A stretch of DNA of 64,000 bases, from NCBI GenBank assembly GCA_037724045.1, contig JBBJOW010000002.1, positions 1-64,000 on the forward strand, given 5' to 3'. Below are positions 50,787 through 59,075 of this stretch, in pieces (position 1 is the first letter of the stretch; each line of letters begins with the position of its first letter). The notes beneath the pieces were generated by a model. It was given only the letters and a program-made list of their open reading frames with translations, was not told where the DNA came from and ran no database searches. The position numbers and the translations under genes were made by a program. The DNA comes from DATLGB01 sp037724045. Lineage in GTDB: Bacteria > Actinomycetota > Thermoleophilia > Solirubrobacterales > Solirubrobacteraceae.

Positions 50787-51887
50787 ATGGCGTCCGTGCT
50801 CGAAGTGTGCGACTACCACGGTCCGTACGCCGGGAACTTCATCCCGTCGCTGGTCGCCGTCGGGGAAGCCGTGCGCAGCCGGCTCGGTCTTGAGTACAGG
50901 TGTGCCTTTCCACGCGAGATGGCCGACCGCCCGTGGGTGGCGACCGTCGAGGCCGCCGGGATCCCCGTGTCGTTTCTCGACGGCGACGGCACGCGGCGGG
51001 AGCGTCTGGGGGGGTTGACCGCCACCGCCCGCGCCGCCGACTCGGTCCTCATGCGCTCCCACTTCACCGGGTGGGACATCGAGACCGCAGTGAGCGGGCG
51101 GCGGCTCGGTGCCGCCGTCGTTTGGAACATCCACACGGGCAACCTCCACTACGGGCTCAAGCGCAGGCTTTCGGACCTCATTAAGGTGAGGCTGCTCGGA
51201 CGCCTGTGTGACAGGGTGATCGGGGTGTCCGACGAGATCGGGCGCGAGGCGCGCATGCGCGGCTTCGCGGCCGAACGGGTGCGGCCCGTCCTCAACGGCA
51301 TCGACATGAGCCGCTTCGCCGTTCCGGACCTGCCCAGCCGCGAGACCGCACGAGCCGATCTCGCGCTGACGACGGACGAGCGGGTCGTGTTGGTGCTCGG
51401 TTGGACGCCGTACCGCAAGGGCGTCGATGTCGTCGTGCGTGCCGTCGGCCGACCGCATCCACTCGACCGGGTCACGGTGCTGGCGGTCGGGGCGGAGGCA
51501 CTGAGACAGAGCCTTCCGGCCCCCTTGCCGGCCTGGCTACGTATCGTCGAACCGGTGCCCGACGCACGCGTCCTCTATGCGGCCGCAGACGTCTTCGTCA
51601 GCGCGTCTCGCGAGGAGGCCTTCTCCTACGCCATCGGCGAGGCAATGGCGATGCGCCTGCCCATCATCAGCTCCGACATTCCGGGCCCGTCCGCCTATTT
51701 CGACGCGCCGGGCCTAGTCCGCTACCCCGCCGAGGACGCACTCGCGCTCCGCGCCGCACTCACGGAGACGCTCGCGAGGCCTTCCAGGATCGACGGCAAC
51801 CGCGACTTCGTCATCGAACGCCTCGGGCTCGAGCGCCACGTGGACGGCGTCCTGAGCGTCTTCGAAGAAGCCCTGCAAGCGCGGTAG
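50787..51887 (+). CDS. Family 4 (GT-B) glycosyltransferase
   Basis: 366 residues. N-domain begins VLEVCDYHGPYAGNFIPSLVAVG, C-domain has VVLVLGWTPYRKGVDVVVRAVG, VLYAAADVFVSASREEAFSYAIGEAMAMRLPIISSDIPG with the catalytic-site Glu. Co-transcribed with the flippase. Sugar specificity unknown. Confidence 0.9.
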   Translation: MASVLEVCDYHGPYAGNFIPSLVAVGEAVRSRLGLEYRCAFPREMADRPWVATVEAAGIPVSFLDGDGTRRERLGGLTATARAADSVLMRSHFTGWDIETAVSGRRLGAAVVWNIHTGNLHYGLKRRLSDLIKVRLLGRLCDRVIGVSDEIGREARMRGFAAERVRPVLNGIDMSRFAVPDLPSRETARADLALTTDERVVLVLGWTPYRKGVDVVVRAVGRPHPLDRVTVLAVGAEALRQSLPAPLPAWLRIVEPVPDARVLYAAADVFVSASREEAFSYAIGEAMAMRLPIISSDIPGPSAYFDAPGLVRYPAEDALALRAALTETLARPSRIDGNRDFVIERLGLERHVDGVLSVFEEALQAR

Positions 51888-51954
51888 CAGTGCTGCGTGC
51901 CGCTGCCGGCCTCGCGGTCGCAGCGGCCCTGACCCGTCGCGGGGCCCGGCGTCA

Positions 51955-51995
51955 CCCATCGCCGCCCCACACGGTGGCAGACCTGCGGCGATGGG
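51955..51995. terminator. Hairpin between convergent glycosyltransferase and ligase genes
   Basis: CCCATCGCCGC (51955-51965) pairs with GCGGCGATGGG (51985-51995) across a 19-nt loop, in the 160 bp between two converging genes. A short frame (51890-52006, 38 residues) overlaps it and shows no family. Likely terminator in both directions. Confidence 0.45.
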
Positions 51996-52047
51996 CGGGG
52001 CGCTGAGCGTCGCCCTCCGTCCTCGAAGTCTGCGACTGAGGCGCTGT

Positions 52048-53421
52048 TCAGGCGTGACTGGTGGCCAGGGATCGCCTGCTGAGGCCGAGCAGGCTTGGTC
52101 CGAGCGCCAACATCAGCCACAGCGTCTTCTCGTACTCGTTGGACACGAAGAACGACGCGACCAGCTCACCAACCATTGCCACCGCCACTGAACGGGCCAG
52201 CAGCTCCTGGGCACGGTCGCCCACCTCCTCGAACCGGCGAGCCGCTTTGAGCGCGCACCGGATGGAGAAGCCGACGATCATCACGAACAGCGCGAGGCCG
52301 ATGATCCCGAGCTCGGCCCAGAGCCCCAAGAACACGTTGTGCGTCACCTTCGGGTCGTCCACGATCAGATCCGAGCGCCGGAGGGTGCCCGACTCGAACA
52401 GGTAGTGGACGGACACGGCCAGGAAGTTGCCCGCTCCGACCCCGATCACGGCGTTGTCCTCGATGACTCTCGTGGCGACCTTCCAGATGTCGGTTCGACC
52501 GGTTCCTGAGGTGTCGATGCTCGCCAGCCGCTCGCGCACCTGCTGCGGCGCTCCCTGCGCGAGGTACACGGCACCGCCGACCAGCAGCAGGCTGACAAGG
52601 AGGCTGGCTGCGAGCCGCCGTCCGCGACCGGCGGTGAGAACCGCGAAGCCCGTCGCCACGAGGAGCGCTACGACCCCCGTCCGGGAGGCGGTCGCCGCAA
52701 GCGCGGCCATCAGCACCAGCACCGCGAGCAGCGCAGCAAATCGCAGGGAGCTGGGATAGCGGACGGTGGCGATGACGCCGACACAGATCGCGAGGCTCGC
52801 CACAAGGGACGCGGCCAGGTAGTTGGGATCGACGCCCGCCCCGCTCACCCGCCCGTCGGCGGCCGCGTCGGCGTCGCCTGATGCGATGAAGCCGCCGTAT
52901 GCCGTGCTGATCAACGCCCCGAGCACGAACGCCGCGAGGATCAGGCGCGCGTCGCGGCCCGACCGGACGGCACTGAACATGATCGCAAACAGCAGCAGAT
53001 TGGGTAAGAAGCGCTGCAGGGAGTTCGCGACCAGCGCGCCGTCCTCGGCCCACAAAAGACTCACCGCGACCCAGGCGACGAAGAGGACCATCACGACTGT
53101 GAAGCCGGGGAAGGCGCTGGCGATCTGCGGGAGTTGCCGCTGAGACGCGGCGGTCGCCGCAATCCAGGAGAGGACGAGGACTCCGCCCGCGAGCTTCGCG
53201 ATCGAAAGCGCCCCGAAGCCCGGCAGCACCTCGATGAAGGACACGAACGCGAAGAGCGCGACGCCGAGGGTGAGGTCGACGATCGTGAGGGTCGCGAAGG
53301 CTATCGCCGCGGCGGCGGCGAGCGCGAGCAGCGGGCTGACGGCGGCGAGCACGCCGATCGCGACTCCGAGCATCGCCACTGCCGGCGGCAAGAGCCGGGC
53401 ACCCGTGTGACCAAGCGCCAT
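52048..53421 (-). CDS. O-antigen ligase/Wzy-type polymerase
   Basis: 457 residues, about eleven to twelve hydrophobic segments. LASIDTSGTGRTDIWKVATRVIEDNAVIGVGAGNF, with VTHNVFLGLWAELGIIGL afterwards, is the periplasmic loop and following helix characteristic of the Wzy_C/WaaL superfamily, where the Arg and His are needed. It would polymerise or attach the exopolysaccharide. One of two such genes in the locus. Confidence 0.9.
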   Translation of the reverse strand: MALGHTGARLLPPAVAMLGVAIGVLAAVSPLLALAAAAAIAFATLTIVDLTLGVALFAFVSFIEVLPGFGALSIAKLAGGVLVLSWIAATAASQRQLPQIASAFPGFTVVMVLFVAWVAVSLLWAEDGALVANSLQRFLPNLLLFAIMFSAVRSGRDARLILAAFVLGALISTAYGGFIASGDADAAADGRVSGAGVDPNYLAASLVASLAICVGVIATVRYPSSLRFAALLAVLVLMAALAATASRTGVVALLVATGFAVLTAGRGRRLAASLLVSLLLVGGAVYLAQGAPQQVRERLASIDTSGTGRTDIWKVATRVIEDNAVIGVGAGNFLAVSVHYLFESGTLRRSDLIVDDPKVTHNVFLGLWAELGIIGLALFVMIVGFSIRCALKAARRFEEVGDRAQELLARSVAVAMVGELVASFFVSNEYEKTLWLMLALGPSLLGLSRRSLATSHA

Positions 53422-53562
53422 CTAGCCTCGATTATACGTGTCAGGCGGCAGCACATCCCTCTGGCCGCTGGGGACGCGAAGCGGTAAAGGTGACGCGCGC
53501 GGCCGCCGATGCGAACGGTGACCGGCTCCGCCACCCTTCGGGGTGACGTCCGGCTCGTCCTG

Positions 53563-54619
53563 ATGATCTCCTTTCGTCTCTTCGCAATCCTCGTAGTCGG
53601 CTTCTCCGTGGCCGCGTGCGGTAGCGGTGTCACCGGTGCCTCGGCGGCATCGTGCGACCTCGTCGCCGCCCCCGGCGGCGACGACGGCGCCGCCGGGACC
53701 GTCTCGTCGCCGCTGCGGACCCCGCAGCGTGTGATCGACCGGCTCAAGCCGGGCCAGACCGGATGCTTGCGCGACGGGATCTACGACGATCGCACCAGCC
53801 GCGACGGCTATGTGGCGCGCTTTGGACACGGCGGGAGACCGGGAGCTCCGCTTGCCCTGCGCAGCTTCCCGGGCGAGCGCGTCGTGCTGAAGGGCGTCGT
53901 CTACGTGCCCGCCGGGGCCGACGACGTCACCATCTCCGACCTGACGATCGACGATCCCACGTCGTTCTCCCGCTCAGGCCAGATCACCGTCCAGATCAAC
54001 GCCCGGCGCACGACGCTCCGTCGCACCGAGATCACCAGCGGCAGCCGCAAGACGTGCGTGATACTCGGGCGGGTGACGCCAGGACGGCGGTTCGCACGAC
54101 GATCGTCAAGAGCGTCTTGCACGACTGCGGCGACCCCGCGAACGATGATTTCGACCACGCCATCTACGCCGCTCACGCGCGCCGACTGCGGGTGACCGGG
54201 AATTTGATCCGCGGCACGAGCGCCTACGCGGTGCACCTGTATCCCGATACGCACCGCAGTGTCATCAGGGGTAACGCCATGCTCGACAACGGTGGCGGCG
54301 TCATCGTCGCGGGCGAGGGCCAGATGGCCTCGTCTCGCAACCTCATCGAACGCAACCTGATCGCAGGATCGGGTGCTCTGGGAGACCTTTCGTCCTACTG
54401 GGCGGACGCGTCGGCAGCGGCAACGTGGCTCGCAACAACTGCGTAGGCAGCGGAGAGCCCGACCTCGGCCGTGGCGTCGCGGGTGGTGGCAACGTCGCCA
54501 CCGACCTCGGCTCGGCGCTCGCGGTCAGCTCTGGCTTCCCGCTGTCTCAGACGAGGCGATGTGAGGAGCGGCTCGGGGCGGGGACGGCTGCGGTGGCGTC
54601 AGCGCTGCGTCGCGGCTGA
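53563..54619 (+). pseudogene. Parallel beta-helix lipoprotein broken by two frameshifts
   Basis: ATG 53563 gives a lipoprotein leader ISFRLFAILVVGFSVAACG (lipobox VAAC), then CDLVAAPGGDDGAAGTVSSP, GQTGCLRDGIYDD and DDVTISDLTIDD, aligning throughout with the intact protein at 46849. Near 54070 the homology moves to another frame (VRTTIVKSVLHDCG, DFDHAIYAAHARRLRVTGNLI, AMLDNGGGVIVAGEG), and near 54410 to a third (NVARNNCVGSGEPD). Both breaks lie in the middle of conserved helix coils. The end overlaps the convergent glycosyltransferase by about 20 bp. Thr/Pro linker absent. Confidence 0.75.
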
Positions 54620-55729
54620 CTCGCCGAGAAGCGACTCGTAGAGCGCGGTGCAGCGCCGGGCGTGCGCGTCCCCGGTGAACCGACGGGCCAGTCGTGCGGC
54701 GGCGATGCCCATCGACGAACGCAGATCCGCGTCGCCGAGCACGCGCGCCAGTGCGGCCCCAAGTGCCTCAGGATCACGCCGGGGCACGAGAATTGCGCTC
54801 GCCTCGTCGGTGATGTCCGGCATCCCGCCGATGTCCGTGGAGACCACCGGCACGCCCGCGGCCATGGCCTCCAGCACCGACAACGACGTACCCTCGAAGT
54901 CCGAGCTCAACAGAAGCGCGTCGGCCGCCTTCCAGACGCTGTCGACGTCCTCCCGGCAACCGAGTAACGAGATCGCCGAACCCAGCCCGCTTCGCTTGAT
55001 GTGCGCTGTGAGCGCGCTGTGCTCCGGCCCGGCGCCGACGATCAGCAGGCGCGCGGCGGGCAGGATCGCGAGCGTGTGCGCGAACGCGTCGACCATGACG
55101 TCGAGCCGCTTCTGGCGTCGCATCTGCATCACACTCGCCGCGACCGGCACGCCGGCCGCGATGCCGAGCTCGGCGCGGATGTCGGTGTCAGGCTGCCGGC
55201 GCTCGTACCATGCATTGGGGATCATGTGGATCTTGGCGGCAGGGACGCCTTCCAGGCGCTGCATGCGGTCGGCGTCGGCCGACGAAACGGCGATGAACGC
55301 GTCCACGAGCCTGCCGATGATCTGTCCGTCGATGAACCGCCGGGCCGGCTGACCCTCGTAGGACCACGTCTGCTCATGGGCGATCACCGCCGGGATGCCG
55401 GCGAAGCTGCCCATCACGCTTCCCCAGAAGTTCGAACCGAACATGTGGGCGTGCAGGACATCGGGCCGGAGCCGATGGACGAGGCGCAGCAGCGCGGTGT
55501 GTCCCCTGAGGTCGTAGCGGCCCGAGCGCCCTAGGTCCACGTGGCGGACGCCGGCCGCCTTCAGCGTCTTGAGTGGCTCGCCACCCGAGCGACGGGTGGT
55601 ACACAGGTGGACGTCGAACCGATCCTGCGGCAGGTGCGTCGCGAGACCGAGCGCCGCCCGCTCGCCCCCTGAGGCGTTCTCATCGAGCGTGTCGACGAGG
55701 TGCAAGACCCGAACTCTTGACGACGGCAT
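54599..55729 (-). CDS. Family 4 (GT-B) glycosyltransferase
   Basis: 376 residues. VRVLHLVDTLDENASGGERAALGLA is the acceptor-domain start with the typical GGERA loop; MFGSNFWGSVMGSFAGIPAVIAHEQTW follows; C-domain has VMQMRRQKRLDVMVDAFA, LLIVGAGPEHSALT and ALLLSSDFEGTSLSVLEAMAAGVPVVSTDIGGMPD with the conserved Glu. Head gene of a minus-strand group with the sugar-transferase fragment 27 bp upstream. Confidence 0.92.
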   Translation of the reverse strand: MPSSRVRVLHLVDTLDENASGGERAALGLATHLPQDRFDVHLCTTRRSGGEPLKTLKAAGVRHVDLGRSGRYDLRGHTALLRLVHRLRPDVLHAHMFGSNFWGSVMGSFAGIPAVIAHEQTWSYEGQPARRFIDGQIIGRLVDAFIAVSSADADRMQRLEGVPAAKIHMIPNAWYERRQPDTDIRAELGIAAGVPVAASVMQMRRQKRLDVMVDAFAHTLAILPAARLLIVGAGPEHSALTAHIKRSGLGSAISLLGCREDVDSVWKAADALLLSSDFEGTSLSVLEAMAAGVPVVSTDIGGMPDITDEASAILVPRRDPEALGAALARVLGDADLRSSMGIAAARLARRFTGDAHARRCTALYESLLGESAATQR

Positions 55730-55756
55730 CGAAGCCGTGACTCTACCGGCGGGCCG

Positions 55757-56149
55757 TCAGCCGAGCAGCGACGCGTTTCCGCGCACCACGTCGAACAGAC
55801 GCGGGAGGCGATCGGTACGGGTGAGACGCATGAAACGCCCGATGCCGGTGACTGGAAGCTGGCTGTCGCCGACGATCGCGCGCAACCGCTCGTGGCTGAC
55901 GGTGCCGGCGCCGTCTATGGTGGTGCGGAAGGAGACGAGCACGACCGGCTCGCCGCGATGGTGGCAGTGCCGCCGGTGCAGCACGGGCCCATTGGAGCCG
56001 TGGCGAACCAGCAGCGCCAGCACTGCGATCAGCGGCAGGGCGAGCGCGAGCAGCAGGCTACCGGCGACGACGTCCGCGAGGCGGCCGAGGGTGAAGCGCC
56101 GCGGGGCGGCGATGACCGGGGACGGGGTGGAGGCGTGGACGCGTCCCAT
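55757..56149 (-). CDS. Undecaprenyl-phosphate sugar transferase, N-terminal half
   Basis: 130 residues. RLADVVAGSLLLALALPLIAVLALLV is the membrane hairpin of WcaJ/PglC-type initiating transferases, VSFRTT stands where KFRSM is usual, and IGRFMRLTRTDRLPRLFDVVRGNASLLG matches the segment up to, but not including, the catalytic-domain PRP motif. It stops exactly there; normal proteins have another 60-80 residues. Probably inactive alone. Compare the reverse truncation at 61677. Confidence 0.75.
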   Translation of the reverse strand: MGRVHASTPSPVIAAPRRFTLGRLADVVAGSLLLALALPLIAVLALLVRHGSNGPVLHRRHCHHRGEPVVLVSFRTTIDGAGTVSHERLRAIVGDSQLPVTGIGRFMRLTRTDRLPRLFDVVRGNASLLG

Positions 56150-56231
56150 GGTCGATCATCGGGCGGCCCGCCGGATAGCTTGAGGTCCTGCGGGCGTGGT
56201 GGACGGCTGGCGTAGCCTTCCCCTCCAGCCC

Positions 56232-57335
56232 TCATACCGGGGGCTTACGCTCGCCCCGGCGGGCGCCCGCGAGATAGGCCCGCGCGGCGAGCCGGGCCGC
56301 GCGTGAGCGCAGGCGACCGGTTCCGACGACACGCGCCGCGAGCATCCTGTCCTGTGCCCCGTACCAGTACTTGTACGGCTCGGCGCCCCGACCGAAGTCA
56401 TAGCGCTCGCGGCCGGCCTCAATACTGGTGCGGATGCCGTGGCCGATGGCGATCTTGCCCAGTCAGAGGCTGGTGGCCGCCGGATCGAAGCCGCCCAGGT
56501 ACCAGTGATAGGAGTGGTGGTCGAGGAAGTTGACGTAGGTGCCCACCACGATCCGCCGCGCTCGAACTCCCACACCTGCGCCTGGCCCGCAGGGATGAGC
56601 TCGGCGCAGACGTCTCGCATGAACGCGGCGAAGTGCGGGGCGAGGTGCACCGCGTCGATCTCGCGGCCGGCGGCCTCCCATTGACGGCGCCGGAAGTCCT
56701 GCCAGCGTTCGATGGCGGGCCCGAGCGCGCCGGCGCTCACCTCGCGCAGGGCGACCTCGCCCTCGTCCAGGCGGCGTAGGTGGCGACGGAGGTTCTGGCG
56801 GCGCCTGGAGGGCAACGAGCGCAGGTAGTCATCGAACGACGCAGGCAGGGCAATCGCGGGCGCGGCGATGCGTGGCCGGAGCAGGCTCTGCAGCCCGGCG
56901 GCATCGAGCGCCGCCTCGAGCGGCGAGTCAGTGGGCAGGCAGCGCAGTATCCAGGCGTCCCATTCGTCGCCGTGTGCGCGCAGTGCCTCCGCTACCGCGC
57001 GCGTGGCCTCCTCCCGGCGCCCCGGCGCCGTGAGGACGTCCCAGTTAGTCGCCGGGCTCCATGCCGACCGGCTCGAGCACGCGCAACGGCCCGCGGCGCC
57101 GGCGTACGAGCGCGGCCAGGCCCACCACCTCTTCGCCTTCGTACACCACGACCGAGAACGGGTCCGCGCCGTCGCCGAAGTGGGTTTCCCAGCGCAGCGC
57201 CCATCCGAAGGCGGTGAATGGTGTCGCGCTCGGCTGGGCGGCGTGCAGCGCCTCCCAGGGCTCGCGCAACTCCGCGAGTGCGCCCCGGTGCAGGTCAGCG
57301 CGCACGTGACCGCCCGCAACCCAGCCTCGGGCCAC
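56232..57335 (-). pseudogene. BioF2/CelD-like acetyltransferase broken by several frameshifts
   Basis: Four colinear pieces in changing frames: ALAELREPWEALHAAQPSATPFTAFGWALRWETHFG up to VLEPVGMEPGD (57335-57045); NWDVLTAPGRREEATRAVAEALR through FDDYLRSLPSRRRQNLRRHLRRL to AQVWEFERGG; RIVVGTYVNFLDHHSYHWYLGGFDPAATSL; and KIAIGHGIRTSIEAGRERYDFGRGAEPYKYWYG to the stop at 56232. Together this is a full GNAT-superfamily BioF2/FemAB-like protein of about 365 residues, usual in exopolysaccharide loci. Pieces abut almost perfectly, so single-base shifts explain it. Confidence 0.8.
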
Positions 57336-57506
57336 TGATGGCGCATGCCCGGGCCGCCGAACCGCGGCCCGGCGCCGTCACCGCCGACGGCAAGCGCGGC
57401 ACGACGGCCGGGATGCGGTCGAGCACCCGAGGAAGCGGTATCGGGGCGAAGCGGGCATGCGCCTACTCTTTCAGACCAGGACGGTCGACGGACGCGAACG
57501 GACGGT

Positions 57507-59069
57507 TTAGTAGTACGCGGTGCGGGCGTGCCCGCCGAGCACGACGAAGCCCGCCGGCATGATGTCCTGCTGGGCGAGCATCTCCGCGAGCTCGGTGAGG
57601 TCGCGGAAGTTGGTCTTGCCGATGCGCACGACGACGAGCAGGTCGTCGACCACCTGGGCGAGCGCGAGCGTCTCCGCCACGTGGTTCAGCGGAGGCGAGT
57701 CCACGATCACCCAGTCCGCCAGGCGCTGGGCCTGCAGCAGCAGCGTGTCCGCCGACAGGCGCGAGAGGACGTCCGCGGCCGGCGCCTCGTCGGCCGAGTT
57801 GAGCAAGACCCGCAGCTTGGCGTCCTCCCCGCCGACGGGGATCAGCGCGTCCACCAGGTAGCGGCGGCCCGTGACGACGCTGGCGAGGCCGACCTCCGCG
57901 CGCAGGTCCAGCGCGCGACCGATGGAGGGGCGGCGCGAGTCGGCCTCGATGAGGATCACTCGCTTTCCGGCCGCCGCGATGGTCGAGGCGAGATTGATCG
58001 CAGCGGTGCTCTTTCCGTCGCCGGGCGAGGCGCCGGTCACGAGCACGACGCGGCCGCTCAGGGAGTCGCGTCGCGTGGTGGTGATCGCCGCCCTGAGCGC
58101 CTGGTAGCCGTCGAGCGCGCCGAGCGAGAGCTCGCTGGGCAGCAGCGGCCGGGCCTTGCGCCGGCGCTCGAGCGGGATGCGCGCCAGGATGGGCAGGCGG
58201 AAACTCGCGCGCAGCTGCTCCTCGCGCCGCAGCCGCGGATCGAGCAGCTGCAGCGAGAAGGCGCCGACGAGGCCGATCACGAGGCCGCCGATGATGGCGG
58301 CACCGAGGGTCAGCACCGGACGCGGCGAGGCCGCGGACTCCGGCAGCTCGGCCGCGGACTCGAAGCTGACTGACGGATCGTCGCCCAGGCGCAGCTGGCG
58401 CAGCGTCCCGAGCTGCGCCGCCGTCGAGGCCGGATTGGCGAGCTCGGCGGCCGTCGGCTTGTCGCGGACCTGCGGCTCGAGCTGCGCGATCTGCTCGTCG
58501 AGCTCCGCGTGCAGCCGATCCGTGCGGTCGTCGACGAACTCCCGGCCGAACGCGTCGGCGAGCTGTTTGGCTTCCTCGGGCGTGGCGCCCTCGGCGGTGA
58601 TCGTGACGATGTTGCTCTGCGCCAGCGGCTGCGCGCTGACATCGTCAACCACGTCGCTGACGCTCCTGTCGAGCTCCAGCGCCTCGATCACCCGGCGGGT
58701 GACGGACGGCGAGGTCACCAGGCGTGCGACCGTCTCCACGTCGCGCGTCGGATCGCTCGTCTGGACGATGATGCCCGAGATCGGGACCGGCAGCTCGCGC
58801 TGCGCGGTGATCAGGATGTCCGCCGACGCTTCGTAGACCTTGGTCGCCTGCGCGAGGTAGAGCAGGGAGGCGCCCAGGCAGGCGACGAGCGCGCCGACGA
58901 CGATCCAGCGCCCGTAGCGGATCGCCTCGAGGTAGCTGACGAGGCCATGCGACTCGCCGCCGGGAACGACCCACGGCGCGTCGCTGCGGGCAGCGCCGCG
59001 CTGCTCCTGCACTTCGGTGGGTCGGGTCGCGGACATGTCGGGGGGCATGCTACGGGTCGAATCGGCCAT
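57507..59069 (-). CDS. Wzc/CpsCD-like polysaccharide tyrosine autokinase
   Basis: 520 residues. Wzz-type chain-length domain with two membrane helices (about residues 52-70 and 255-275) and a periplasmic part, then the BY-kinase: Walker A GASPGDGKSTAAINLAS, Walker A' VILIEADSRRPSIG, Walker B DWVIVDSPPL. The end ARTAYY has two Tyr, a minimal form of the autophosphorylated tail. Controls polymer length and export in the exopolysaccharide locus. Six bases separate it from the upstream Wzy-type gene. Confidence 0.92.
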   Translation of the reverse strand: MADSTRSMPPDMSATRPTEVQEQRGAARSDAPWVVPGGESHGLVSYLEAIRYGRWIVVGALVACLGASLLYLAQATKVYEASADILITAQRELPVPISGIIVQTSDPTRDVETVARLVTSPSVTRRVIEALELDRSVSDVVDDVSAQPLAQSNIVTITAEGATPEEAKQLADAFGREFVDDRTDRLHAELDEQIAQLEPQVRDKPTAAELANPASTAAQLGTLRQLRLGDDPSVSFESAAELPESAASPRPVLTLGAAIIGGLVIGLVGAFSLQLLDPRLRREEQLRASFRLPILARIPLERRRKARPLLPSELSLGALDGYQALRAAITTTRRDSLSGRVVLVTGASPGDGKSTAAINLASTIAAAGKRVILIEADSRRPSIGRALDLRAEVGLASVVTGRRYLVDALIPVGGEDAKLRVLLNSADEAPAADVLSRLSADTLLLQAQRLADWVIVDSPPLNHVAETLALAQVVDDLLVVVRIGKTNFRDLTELAEMLAQQDIMPAGFVVLGGHARTAYY

Positions 59070-59075
59070 GGTCGC

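Noticed and set aside
51890..52006. 38-residue plus-strand frame after the glycosyltransferase
   Set aside because: No RBS or motif, and it covers the hairpin at 51955-51995; more likely non-coding.
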